21,418 nucleotides of DNA. Origin: CAZUGH01 sp964619785. GTDB taxonomy: Bacteria > Bacillota > Clostridia > Lachnospirales > Lachnospiraceae. The notes under the pieces are model-generated. The model worked only from the letters and a program-made list of their open reading frames with translations, did no database searches and had not been told where the DNA came from. Both the position numbers and the translations under genes were made by a program. Shown here one piece after another: positions 1 through 7,788 of this stretch (positions are counted from its first letter, which is position 1; every line of letters starts with the position of its first letter). The stretch spans positions 1 to 21,418 of the forward strand of contig CAZUGH010000028.1 in NCBI GenBank assembly GCA_964619785.1, read 5' to 3'.

Positions 1-80
1 AATCATACATATCCAGGTTAGAAAAGAAGATTATGAAGCGTTTGAAAAAAGAGATGCTTCGATTAGAATATAGTAATTAA
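1..80 (+). CDS. sigE: 3' end of RNA polymerase sporulation sigma factor SigE (partial)
   Basis: Only the last 25 codons are visible, in the frame starting at base 3 and ending with TAA at 78-80. The peptide begins SYISRLEKKIMKRLKKE and ends in EYSN. This matches the end of sigma region 4.2 and the C-terminal tail of the mother-cell factor sigma-E, whose typical end is (SQ)SYISRLEK followed by a basic helix. The two bases before it (aa) fit a Gln codon, as expected. SigK normally has SYVSRIEK and SigF/SigG have QVSRLEK, so SigE is the best fit. SigE directs early mother-cell transcription during sporulation and is usually made as a pro-protein cleaved by SpoIIGA; neither can be checked here because the start lies outside the window. 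A hairpin terminator follows directly. Confidence 0.8.
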   Translation, partial: SYISRLEKKIMKRLKKEMLRLEYSN

Positions 81-99
81 TCGGGAATAGGGTAAAAAT

Positions 100-142
100 A
101 AAGACTAGTTAGAATGAAATCATTCCGGCTAGTCTTTGATTT
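100..142. terminator. Bidirectional intrinsic terminator between sigE and the GH43 gene
   Basis: AAAGACTAG (100-108) pairs perfectly with CTAGTCTTT (129-137). Inside, GAATG (112-116) pairs with CATTC (121-125) around an AAAT loop. T-rich tails lie on both sides (TTTTTATT after the right arm; the complement of GGTAAAAATA on the left), so it can stop transcripts from both convergent genes. Confidence 0.85.
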
Positions 143-1681
143 TTATTGAATTTCGAAATAGTCAAAGGAAGCAACTTGATTACTCTTTGTTCCATTTGAT
201 GTGGCATAGATACCAATGCATGTTCCTACGAATCCGCCGGCAACATCAGTTGATAGGATTCTAGCATCAACATGCTCTATCAGCGTGTAAGATTTGTCAC
301 CACCAATCGAGTATGAGAAGGTGAGGTCTTGTCCCTTCGCGGTCACACAAAGAGTGATTGGTTCGTTTGTATCGCAACTCTGTGAAGCAATGGTATTGAT
401 TTCGCCTTTTTCCACTTTGATAACTCGTATTGAATTTAGACCTACGAGGAATTGATAGTTGAAATCCTGACTCTGGTGTAGGATGAGTCCAGCTTCTTCT
501 TTGTCATTGGATGGAGCAAAATCAAGCTTGGTTGAAGCGGTAAAGTCCATTGACTGTTGTCGAACAAGAACAGCAGATGGATTCTCGCGTTGCTCAAGGG
601 TCACAGGGGAAAGCTTCATCGTAAGCCAGCCTGGGCGTTCTGTTAATGAGTAATCTTCTAGCTTAGGATTTCGAAGATAAATAAAGTGATAAGGAAGCTG
701 ATTGCAATCAAAATCTTCACGCTTTGCGACTTCAGGAACTTCATACAATGGGAGATTTGGTGCAACGACGGTATCTTCTACAATTCCTTTGCCAGGATTG
801 ATGACAGGCCATCCATTTTCCCAGGTAAATGGTACTAGAAATGTTTCACGTCCGAGATTGCGATAATATCCACCATATGGTCGGGAGGCCAACAAAACCA
901 TAAACCACTCATCGTTCTTCGTATGAACGATATCAGGGTGACCTACGTTTACGATTGGATAGTTATAACCCAAATGACGGTGTGTCATGATTGGATTGCC
1001 ACGATGTCCCGTGAATGGCTCCGTTAAACTTTTACTTCGAGCAATACTGATGGCGTGATCATGTGCTGTACCTGCTTCTGATATCATCAGATAATAGTAA
1101 CCATCTTTTTTATAAATATGAGGACCTTCTGGCCATTCTACCTGACGAAGAGCTCCGTGCCATGCGGGGTAACTTTCCCCGACAAGTTTCATTGTGGTTA
1201 GGTCAAGCTCTTGAATATAGATTTCGTTATCTCCAAAATATCGAGCACCTTCACGACGTGGCTTTGTTCCGCAATAGTAACATTTTCCATCATCATCAAA
1301 AAAGAGTGAAGGGTCAATTCCTTCGGAACCAAGAGGATATGGGTCAGACCATGGTCCTTTCGGGTCTTTAGCAGTAACGATGAAATTGCCAAGCTCATTG
1401 CTAACATTGGTTGTTATCATATAGAAAGTGCCATCATGATAGCGAAGAGTAGGAGCAAAAATTCCTTCTGATGTTTCAGCACCAGCGAGAGGAAGCTGCT
1501 CGTTACGATCAAGTATATTACCAATCTGTTCCCAGTGAATCAAGTCTGTACTGTGAAAGATAGGAACACCAGGGAAATAAGCAAATGTTGAAGTGACAAG
1601 ATAGTAGTCATCCTCGACACGACAAATGGATGGATCAGGATAAAATCCAGGAAAAATTGGGTTGTTATAAGTTGTTGACAT
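143..1681 (-). CDS. GH43 family beta-xylosidase / alpha-L-arabinofuranosidase, cytoplasmic
   Basis: This 512-residue enzyme would release xylose or arabinose from xylo- or arabinoxylo-oligosaccharides. The N-terminal five-bladed propeller carries the GH43 signature: Asp16 in NPIFPGFYPDPS (catalytic base), Asp123 in GIDPSLFFDD (pKa modulator) and Glu185 in WPEGPHIY (catalytic acid), plus a conserved His248 in NVGHPD. The C-terminal part, roughly residues 310-512, is the beta-sandwich typical of the longer xylosidase-type GH43 proteins. There is no signal peptide, so it acts in the cytoplasm on imported oligosaccharides. The start has a good RBS (AAGGAG, 7-8 bp upstream). It lies 12 bp downstream of the AraC regulator, in the same unit. 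GH43 specificity (xylosidase or arabinofuranosidase) cannot be settled from sequence. Confidence 0.93.
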   Translation of the reverse strand: MSTTYNNPIFPGFYPDPSICRVEDDYYLVTSTFAYFPGVPIFHSTDLIHWEQIGNILDRNEQLPLAGAETSEGIFAPTLRYHDGTFYMITTNVSNELGNFIVTAKDPKGPWSDPYPLGSEGIDPSLFFDDDGKCYYCGTKPRREGARYFGDNEIYIQELDLTTMKLVGESYPAWHGALRQVEWPEGPHIYKKDGYYYLMISEAGTAHDHAISIARSKSLTEPFTGHRGNPIMTHRHLGYNYPIVNVGHPDIVHTKNDEWFMVLLASRPYGGYYRNLGRETFLVPFTWENGWPVINPGKGIVEDTVVAPNLPLYEVPEVAKREDFDCNQLPYHFIYLRNPKLEDYSLTERPGWLTMKLSPVTLEQRENPSAVLVRQQSMDFTASTKLDFAPSNDKEEAGLILHQSQDFNYQFLVGLNSIRVIKVEKGEINTIASQSCDTNEPITLCVTAKGQDLTFSYSIGGDKSYTLIEHVDARILSTDVAGGFVGTCIGIYATSNGTKSNQVASFDYFEIQ

Positions 1682-1693
1682 AAGAAGTCTCCT

Positions 1694-2563
1694 TTATTTT
1701 ATTTGATACAGAGAACGAAACTCTGTTGGTGAACATTTTTTCATATTCTTAAATACCCGGTTAAAGGTTGAGATACTTGAAAAGCCTGATTGAAATGCAA
1801 CCTCGGTGATTGACAATTTGGGATCAAGAAGCAGCGTCTCGGCAACTTGAATTCTCTCTTTGTTGAGGTAATCATAGAAGGACATATTCGTAAATTGCTT
1901 AAAAAGCCTGGAAAAATGAAACTTGCTGAAATTAGCAATTCCCGCAATGGTATCTAGTGAAATTTCTTTCATGTAATTATTGTGTATGTAATCAAAAATC
2001 AAATCAAATTTTTCAATATATTCTTTTTGCTTGCTTTGCTTACTTTCATGAAAAATCTGATTCCCAGATAAGTACTTTCTTCCTATTAAAAGAAAAAGAC
2101 CAATTAACTTAGAATATATGGAAGCTTCCCACAATGGATCCTTATTCATGTATTCATCACGAATCTCTGCTAACAACTTTTGTAGCTGTGGATGAATATC
2201 TTTGTCCTGCTCAGAATCATGCAATATGATGCGAGGATCACGAAGTACAGGAAGAATACTTGACATTCCTTTCAAACTTGTGATTAACGAATGGTCAATC
2301 AAAAGGATTAATCGTGAGCCAGTCGTAGGCGCTTTTAACTCATGTAACTCACCAGCAGGAATCACGATGATATCACTAACCTGTAGTTTGTAGTGATTGC
2401 CATCAGCGACCACCTCGTATGAATTCTCTAGAGGCATGATAATCTCAATAGCAGGGTGCCAGTGCGGTGCATAGCTCTCTGGAGTATTATTTTCATATAA
2501 GATTAGAGTGAATTCGTTAGTATAGCTAATCTGTTCCATGATTCCATGGTAATTCTGTGGCAT
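1694..2563 (-). CDS. AraC-family transcriptional regulator with N-terminal cupin domain
   Basis: A 289-residue regulator. Residues about 15-95 form a cupin-like sugar-sensing domain (HWHPAIEI, then IVIPAGELHEL). Residues about 182-288 form the AraC double helix-turn-helix: ISLDTIAGIANFSKFHFSRLFKQ is the first and LSITEVAFQSGFSSISTFNRVFK the second, ending with the usual SPTEFR. It has no signal peptide and acts on DNA in the cytoplasm. The ATG follows AGGAGG by 5 bp. It leads the GH43 gene and diverges from the large transport operon, so it most likely controls both units in response to an imported sugar. A 21 bp-spaced direct repeat in the shared intergenic region is a plausible binding site. 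The inducer is unknown. Confidence 0.93.
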   Translation of the reverse strand: MPQNYHGIMEQISYTNEFTLILYENNTPESYAPHWHPAIEIIMPLENSYEVVADGNHYKLQVSDIIVIPAGELHELKAPTTGSRLILLIDHSLITSLKGMSSILPVLRDPRIILHDSEQDKDIHPQLQKLLAEIRDEYMNKDPLWEASIYSKLIGLFLLIGRKYLSGNQIFHESKQSKQKEYIEKFDLIFDYIHNNYMKEISLDTIAGIANFSKFHFSRLFKQFTNMSFYDYLNKERIQVAETLLLDPKLSITEVAFQSGFSSISTFNRVFKNMKKCSPTEFRSLYQIK

Positions 2564-2582
2564 ATTATCCTCCTATTCCCTG

Positions 2583-2638
2583 TTCTGTGTATATAACTTA
2601 ATTATTGCGATTGAAAATATGATTTAAAAGACACAGAA
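2583..2638. repeat. Short inverted repeat TTCTGTGT...ACACAGAA flanking the araC promoter
   Basis: TTCTGTGT (2583-2590) and ACACAGAA (2631-2638) are perfect inverted copies 40 bp apart and bracket the candidate araC promoter. Arms of 8 bp in AT-rich DNA can arise by chance, so the regulatory reading is tentative. Confidence 0.4.
2590..2617 (-). promoter_or_regulatory. Candidate promoter of the araC-GH43 unit
   Basis: On the minus strand a -35-like TTTTCA (2612-2617) and a -10-like TATATA (2590-2595) are separated by 16 bp, giving a short leader before the AGGAGG of the regulator gene. The -35 is weak. A TCGCAA half-site (minus strand, 2605-2610) sits in the spacer, which would allow autoregulation. 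Confidence 0.4.
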
Positions 2639-2662
2639 TGTAGTAATTTTGCTCAAAAAAGC

Positions 2663-2690
2663 TTACGAAAAATTGTAAAAATGATATAAT
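2663..2690 (+). promoter_or_regulatory. Candidate upstream promoter P1 for the transport operon
   Basis: A perfect -10 TATAAT (2685-2690) has a weak -35-like TTACGA (2663-2668) at 16 bp spacing. A start here would give a leader of about 320 nt before the solute-binding protein gene. Confidence 0.35.
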
Positions 2691-2807
2691 AGTCTACAAG
2701 ACATAAGCAAAATCATGACTTCATTTTAATACAGGAGGTGAGGAAAGTAAATAGAAAACAGAAAAAGTTCGAAAATCACCTCAAAATTTGGTTATTATGA
2801 ATAAAAT

Positions 2808-2844
2808 TCGCAAGTTATGAGAATAGAATCGCAATTTTTGAGCA
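2808..2844 (+). promoter_or_regulatory. Tandem direct repeat with 21-bp period, probable AraC-family operator
   Basis: TCGCAAGTTATGAGAA (2808-2823) and TCGCAATTTTTGAGCA (2829-2844) share the pattern TCGCAA-N-TT-N-TGAG-N-A, with 13 of 16 positions identical. Their starts are 21 bp apart, two helical turns, the geometry with which AraC-type dimers read tandem half-sites. The repeat lies just upstream of a TATAAT at 2856 and of the better promoter at 2873-2901. A partial copy on the minus strand (2597-2610) lies in the candidate araC promoter. Confidence 0.6.
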
Positions 2845-2855
2845 GAATTAACCCC

Positions 2856-2861
2856 TATAAT
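2856..2861 (+). promoter_or_regulatory. Candidate activator-dependent -10 element P2
   Basis: A perfect TATAAT lacks a recognisable -35. The second copy of the direct repeat lies where the -35 would be, as expected for a promoter needing an activator. It may also be a chance match in AT-rich DNA. Confidence 0.3.
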
Positions 2862-2872
2862 ATATTAAACTA

Positions 2873-2901
2873 TAGACATGTGCCAATTTTGATGGTATAC
2901 T
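2873..2901 (+). promoter_or_regulatory. Candidate main promoter P3 of the transport operon
   Basis: TAGACA (2873-2878) and TATACT (2896-2901) are separated by exactly 17 bp, each one mismatch from the vegetative consensus. TG at 2893-2894 makes an extended -10. The predicted start is near 2908, giving a leader of about 108 nt. This is the best sigma-A type promoter in the gap, and the tandem repeat would lie at about -100 to -64 relative to it. Confidence 0.55.
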
Positions 2902-3015
2902 AAATAACAAAAAGTATACAAAATACACAAAGAATAATAATGTGTATCCGAATACGGTGTCAAAAATTGTGCGAAACGCATAAAAGAGAAAGGGCGAAAG
3001 GAGATCGAGACAGCC

Positions 3016-5946
3016 ATGTCGAAGATTAAGAACAAAAAGGTCATCATAATTCCAGCAGTAATCGTGTTATGTATTGTAGCGATTGTTGTATATCAGCAGT
3101 TTTTTGCTGGAAGTACAATTGCTGACCACTCCGAAAAGTATAAGGGAGCCAATCTAGAAGCGAGTGATGCAGATGGTATTGGACGTAGTGACACTTATAC
3201 GAAGTACGTAAGCAAGGATGAATATAAGAATGCAGCATCCCCAAGTAAAGAGGTTGTAGTTGATTTATTCAAGTACAACGAAGCAAAAGGTGCTAGTAAG
3301 ATTAGTGCTGGAGGGGAGACAGATGTACTGCAGATGGCAGAAGATGGCTATACCCAATGGAAAGTCAATATTCCAGAAGCAGGTTTTTATAACATCTATA
3401 CAGAGTATTATCCAATTAAAGGTCGAGGCATTTCGATTGAACGTGAATTGACAATCAATGGTACTGTTCCATTTAGTGGAGCTGATGCGATTGATTTTAA
3501 GCGCGTTTATAGCGATGCAACAGAGATTAAGAAGGATAACCAGGGTAATGAGATTCGCCCAACACAGGCAGAGAATCCAAGCTGGCAGAATGTATATTTC
3601 TCTGACTCTACCGGATATGAGAAAGAACCATATAAGTTCTATTTCAATAAAGGTAAAAACACAATTCGCCTAACAGGCGTGAATGAGCCATTTGCTATTC
3701 GCAAGCTGGTTATCAAGAACAAAGGTGATAATGCTTCTTATGAAGAATATTCTAAGAAGAATTCAACCGCATTAGCAGTTGCAGCACCAAGCGGTTACAG
3801 TCAGAAGATTCAGGGAGAGAGCGCAGTGAGACGTTCTTCACCTTCTCTCTATGCTAGTTATGACCGTTCTTCAGGTGAGACAGAACCTAAGAGCATTGGT
3901 AAGACCAAGCTGAATATGACTGGTGGTACTCAATGGCGTGTAGCTGGTGACTGGATTGAATTTGATACAGAAGTTCCGGAAGATGGTTCTTATGTAATTG
4001 GTATCAAAGGACGTCAGGGTTACAATCGAGGATTTGTTGCAACACGTAACTTATCTATTGATGGTGTAACACCATTTGAAGAAGTGAGTGAGATTCAATT
4101 TACATACAGTAATACTTGGAGCATGACAGTTCTTCAGGATGAGAAGGGCAATGCATACAAGTTCCCACTTACAAAAGGTAAACATACAATTCGTCTTAGC
4201 GTAACATTAGGAGATTTCGGTGAGCTTCTTTCAGACCTCTCTGATAGCGTAGGACGTATGAATGATATGTATCGTAAGATTCTTGTATTGACAGGAAGCG
4301 ACCCAGATGATTTCCGTGATTATCAGATTGAGAAAGTTTTCCCAGATGTAATCAAAGCGATGGAATTAGAGTCAAAACGTCTTTACAAGCTGGTTGATCA
4401 GGTTATTGCTTATACTGGTGAGAGTAGTCAGCAGGTTTCAATTGCACAGACACTTGCTAACCAGATGGAACTGTTTGTGGATCGTCCAGACAAGATTCCT
4501 ACTACATTAAGTAACTTTAAAGAGAATATCAGTGCGTTAGGTACTGCGATTAACACATTAGCAGAGACTTCACTTGATATTGACTATATTGCTTTGGCTG
4601 ATTCAAAAGAGAATCTTCCAGAAGTAACTGAGAATGGTTTTGACAAAGCAGTTCATGAATGTCAGATGTTCTTCAATTCATTCTTTAGTAATTCGTCTTC
4701 TCTTGGTAGTGTTTACGAAGCAGGAGAGAATACAATGGATGTATGGATTGTTGCTGGTCGTGACCAGAGTACAATCTTAAAGACAATGGTAGATGATACA
4801 TTTACACCAGCAAGTGGAATTAATGTTAACGTCAAGCTGATTGATGTGGCTACCTTGCTTCCAGCCGTTGTTGCTGGTACTGGTCCAGATGTTGCACTTA
4901 CTGTTGCGCAGTCAGAGCCTGTTAACTACGCGTTGCGTAAAGCAGCACTTGATTTGAACCAGTTTGATGATATCGATGAAGTTTTATCCGAGTATTATCC
5001 AAGTTCATATGAAGCTTATAAGTTCAATGGTGGTATTTATGCATTACCAGAGACTCAGAACTATAATGTATTATTCTATCGTACCGATATCTGTGAGGAA
5101 CTTGGTATTGAGATTCCAGATACATGGGATGACGTATTGAAGATTCTTCCTGTATTACAGAAGAGTAACATGCAGATTGCTGTACCATCTGTAGAGCGTA
5201 AGATTGGTAATACAACAAATCCTGACTTAGCAAACTATTATGCTCAGTTGTATCAGAGAGATGGTCGTCTCTATGATGAAGAAGGAAAATCTGTTACAAT
5301 TGCAACAGAAGCTGGTATTAAGGCATTTGAGTTCTATACCAAACTGTTTACTAATTATAAGCTTGAGAAACAGTATGACTTTGTTAACCGTTTCCGTAGT
5401 GGTGAGATGCCAATTGGTATTGCTGATTATAGTAACTTTAATACATTATCCGTATTTGCACCTGAGATTAAAGGTTTGTGGAAGTTTGACCTGATGCCTG
5501 GTGTAGCAAGAGATGATGGAACGATTAATCGTGCCGTTCAATCTTGGGGAACATGTTCTATGATGCTTCGTTCTACCAAAGATCCTAAGAAAGCTTGGGA
5601 GTTCATGAAATGGTGGGCAAGCTCCGATACTCAGACTCGATTTGGTCGTGAACTGGAAAGTGTAATGGGTGCTTCAGCTCGTTATGCTACAGCTAACATA
5701 AAGACCTTTGATGAATTGTCATGGGGTAGCGCAGAGGCTGCTATCTTGAAAGAGCAGTGGAAAGAAGCCTTTGGTCTTCCAGAAGTTGCAGGTGGTTATT
5801 ACACACCTAGACATATTACCAATGCAGTTCGTAAGGTTATCAATGATAATGAGGATCCACGAGAGACCTTAAAAGACTACGCTAAGACAATTCAGGAAGA
5901 GATTGATAAGAAACGTTCTGAATTTGGACTTGAGGTAGCTGAATAA
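3016..5946 (+). CDS. Large membrane-anchored chimeric solute-binding protein: two CBM-like modules plus a family 1 SBP domain
   Basis: At 976 residues this is about twice the size of a normal sugar-binding lipoprotein. Residues about 8-30 are one hydrophobic segment after a basic start; no proper lipobox is visible (VIVLC has Leu before Cys), so an uncleaved N-terminal anchor is likely. Residues about 80-235 and 262-398 look like two related beta-sandwich, carbohydrate-binding-like modules, with paired landmarks (ELTINGTVPF / NLSIDGVTPF and KGKNTIRL / KGKHTIRL). Residues about 400-560 look helical. From about 573 to the end is an ABC sugar-binding protein (GTGPDVAL, GIYALPETQN, PDTWDDVL, AWEFMKWW). 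The RBS AAAGGAG lies about 12 bp upstream. It heads the operon and is followed by two permeases, so it should be their binding protein. The CBM assignment rests on pattern only. Confidence 0.85.
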   Translation: MSKIKNKKVIIIPAVIVLCIVAIVVYQQFFAGSTIADHSEKYKGANLEASDADGIGRSDTYTKYVSKDEYKNAASPSKEVVVDLFKYNEAKGASKISAGGETDVLQMAEDGYTQWKVNIPEAGFYNIYTEYYPIKGRGISIERELTINGTVPFSGADAIDFKRVYSDATEIKKDNQGNEIRPTQAENPSWQNVYFSDSTGYEKEPYKFYFNKGKNTIRLTGVNEPFAIRKLVIKNKGDNASYEEYSKKNSTALAVAAPSGYSQKIQGESAVRRSSPSLYASYDRSSGETEPKSIGKTKLNMTGGTQWRVAGDWIEFDTEVPEDGSYVIGIKGRQGYNRGFVATRNLSIDGVTPFEEVSEIQFTYSNTWSMTVLQDEKGNAYKFPLTKGKHTIRLSVTLGDFGELLSDLSDSVGRMNDMYRKILVLTGSDPDDFRDYQIEKVFPDVIKAMELESKRLYKLVDQVIAYTGESSQQVSIAQTLANQMELFVDRPDKIPTTLSNFKENISALGTAINTLAETSLDIDYIALADSKENLPEVTENGFDKAVHECQMFFNSFFSNSSSLGSVYEAGENTMDVWIVAGRDQSTILKTMVDDTFTPASGINVNVKLIDVATLLPAVVAGTGPDVALTVAQSEPVNYALRKAALDLNQFDDIDEVLSEYYPSSYEAYKFNGGIYALPETQNYNVLFYRTDICEELGIEIPDTWDDVLKILPVLQKSNMQIAVPSVERKIGNTTNPDLANYYAQLYQRDGRLYDEEGKSVTIATEAGIKAFEFYTKLFTNYKLEKQYDFVNRFRSGEMPIGIADYSNFNTLSVFAPEIKGLWKFDLMPGVARDDGTINRAVQSWGTCSMMLRSTKDPKKAWEFMKWWASSDTQTRFGRELESVMGASARYATANIKTFDELSWGSAEAAILKEQWKEAFGLPEVAGGYYTPRHITNAVRKVINDNEDPRETLKDYAKTIQEEIDKKRSEFGLEVAE

Positions 5947-5968
5947 TTTAGAGAGGAGAGTTTATCGT

Positions 5969-6904
5969 ATGAGTTTCCTAGGAAAGTACTTTGCGATTAA
6001 GAAGAGAAACTTCCAGATTGGATGGAAAAAGGCAAAGCAGTCTAAGACATGTTATTTATTCTTACTGCCATATGCAATTTTGTTTACTGCGTTCTTTATC
6101 CTACCAGTTGGAATGTCAATTTTCTTTAGTTTTACTTATTATAACGTTTTGGAACCAGCACAGTTTATTGGCGTCCAGAACTACGTCGATCTGTTATTGG
6201 CAGATGATGTATTCCTGATTGGTGTTAAGAATACATTCTTGATTGCGGCGATTACAGGTCCGGTAGGTTATATTGCTTCCTTTATCTTTGCGTGGTTCAT
6301 TAACGAACTTCCAAGATATATCAGAGCAGTTGCCGTACTTGCATTCTATGCACCAACTATTTCAGGTCAGGCTTACCTGATCTGGGCTATCCTATTTAGT
6401 GGAGATGCTTATGGTTATGTTAATGCATTTTTGATGAAATTCGGTATTATCAACGAACCTCAATTATGGATGACCAATCCTGATTTGATGATGAATGTTA
6501 TTTTGATCGTTATTTTATGGATGAGTCTTGGTACTGGATTCCTTTCCTTCGTTGCCGGACTTCAAGGTATTGATGAATCCCAGTTTGAGGCAGGTTATGT
6601 AGACGGTGTTAAGAACCGTTGGCAGGAGCTTTGGTATATCACATTACCTAATATGAAACCTATGCTTTTGTTCGGTGCCGTTATGGCAATCACACAGTCC
6701 TTTGGTGTGGCGGAGGTTACGATGGCCCTTGCCGGATTCCCAAGTACAGACTATGCCGCTCGAACAGTTGTAACTCACTTGTATGACTACGGTGTTACAC
6801 GATTTGATATGGGATATGCTTCCGCAATTGCGACAGTATTGTTCCTAACGATGATTTTATGTAACAAGGCAATTCAAGCTTTACTTAGAAAAGTAGGAAG
6901 TTAA
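5969..6904 (+). CDS. ABC sugar transporter permease (first pair, LplB/UgpA-like)
   Basis: A 311-residue inner-membrane permease with six predicted membrane segments, the first at about residues 30-52. The coupling-loop (EAA) motif is EAGYVDGVKNRWQELWYITLP near residues 206-227, which contacts the ATPase. It belongs to the MalF/UgpA type of the carbohydrate uptake family CUT1. It follows the chimeric solute-binding protein by 22 bp with RBS AGAGGAG and precedes its partner permease by 13 bp. No ATPase gene is present in the window; a shared MsmK-type ATPase elsewhere is the usual solution in Firmicutes. The substrate is inferred from the neighbours (hemicellulose oligosaccharides). Confidence 0.9.
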   Translation: MSFLGKYFAIKKRNFQIGWKKAKQSKTCYLFLLPYAILFTAFFILPVGMSIFFSFTYYNVLEPAQFIGVQNYVDLLLADDVFLIGVKNTFLIAAITGPVGYIASFIFAWFINELPRYIRAVAVLAFYAPTISGQAYLIWAILFSGDAYGYVNAFLMKFGIINEPQLWMTNPDLMMNVILIVILWMSLGTGFLSFVAGLQGIDESQFEAGYVDGVKNRWQELWYITLPNMKPMLLFGAVMAITQSFGVAEVTMALAGFPSTDYAARTVVTHLYDYGVTRFDMGYASAIATVLFLTMILCNKAIQALLRKVGS

Positions 6905-6917
6905 AGGAGATGCAACT

Positions 6918-7775
6918 ATGAGTAAGATAAAAAGAAGAAAACCGAACCGTTCTCGTGGTGGAGACATCGGTATCTATATCATGCTGATTCTGTTTGGAAT
7001 GTTCATGGTTATGCCTTTAGTATATACAATTAGTAGTGCATTCAAACCGCTTGATGAGATTTATCTCTATCCACCTAGATTTTTTGTTAATCATCCAACT
7101 ATGAATAACTTCCAGGATTTGCTCGTTGTTATGTCTAGTTCATGGGTGCCATTTACAAGATACATATTTAATACAGTGTTTATCACGGTTGTTGGTACAT
7201 TAGGACATTTGATTTTCGCATCTATGGGTGCTTATGTATTAGCAAAATATGATTTCCCAGGTAGCAAGACTTTCTTCGCTATCTGTCAGACAGCCTTGAT
7301 GTTCTCTGTTTATGTAACACAGATTCCTAACTACTTGGTTATGACCAAGTTAGGATGGGTTGATACTTATGCTTCGCTGATTATTCCAGCATTTGCTGCA
7401 CCAATGGGACTCTTCCTTATGAAGCAGTTCATGGAACAGATTCCAGATGCCTTGATTGAAGCGGCGAAGATTGACGGTGCAAAAGAGGGACGTATTTTCT
7501 TGCGTATCGTTATGCCAAATGTTAAACCTGCTTGGTTGACATTGACTATTTTCTCTGTTCAGTCCCTATGGAACATGAAAGGACAGAGTTACATTTACTC
7601 TGAAGAATTGAAGATGTTACCATATGCCTTACAGCAGATTCTGCTTGGTGGTGTATCAAGAGCGGGAGTTAGTTCCGCTGCAACAATGATTGTCATGATG
7701 GTTCCAATTCTCATATTCGTATTTGCAGAGAGTAACATTATTGAGACCATGGCTAGTTCTGGTATTAAAGACTGA
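6918..7775 (+). CDS. ABC sugar transporter permease (first pair, YtcP/UgpE-like)
   Basis: A 285-residue partner permease of the MalG/UgpE type. Six membrane segments are predicted, starting at about residue 17 after a basic N-terminus, and the first loop carries SSAFKPLDEIYLYPP. The coupling motif is EAAKIDGAKEGRIFLRIVMP near residues 180-199. The end, SSGIKD, matches the short C-terminus of this family. An RBS AAAGGAG is present. With the preceding permease it forms the membrane channel fed by the 976-residue binding protein. Confidence 0.9.
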   Translation: MSKIKRRKPNRSRGGDIGIYIMLILFGMFMVMPLVYTISSAFKPLDEIYLYPPRFFVNHPTMNNFQDLLVVMSSSWVPFTRYIFNTVFITVVGTLGHLIFASMGAYVLAKYDFPGSKTFFAICQTALMFSVYVTQIPNYLVMTKLGWVDTYASLIIPAFAAPMGLFLMKQFMEQIPDALIEAAKIDGAKEGRIFLRIVMPNVKPAWLTLTIFSVQSLWNMKGQSYIYSEELKMLPYALQQILLGGVSRAGVSSAATMIVMMVPILIFVFAESNIIETMASSGIKD

Positions 7776-7788
7776 TATAGGAGGAAAG

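Larger units (their letters stand above)
2644..2850. repeat. 16-bp inverted repeat with arms 191 bp apart in the control region
   Basis: TAATTTTGCTCAAAAA (2644-2659) and TTTTTGAGCAGAATTA (2835-2850) are inverted copies with 15 of 16 positions matching. The right arm overlaps the downstream copy of the TCGCAA...TGAG direct repeat. The arms could be two operator sites that hold a DNA loop over the control region. Confidence 0.55.

Noticed and set aside
2..73. Alternative open frame at the left edge ending in TAG at 71-73
   Set aside because: Its peptide matches nothing I know, while the neighbouring frame gives a clear SigE C-terminus.
1063..1371. Open frame on the plus strand inside the GH43 gene
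   Set aside because: It is a shadow frame opposite a well-supported enzyme, with no RBS and no family resemblance.
2923..2947. ATACACA / TGTGTAT hairpin in the leader as a riboswitch or attenuator
   Set aside because: It is a 7-bp AT-rich stem with no T-run and no known riboswitch core around it.
2970..2980. Palindrome TGCGAAACGCA in the leader as a CcpA (cre) or LacI-type operator
   Set aside because: The spacing does not fit the cre consensus (one extra base) and the arms are only 4 bp; no LacI-family gene is in the window.
7723..7788. N-terminal extension of the NHL/TPR protein inside the permease gene
   Set aside because: It has no RBS and would bury the signal peptide; AGGAGG lies just before 7789.
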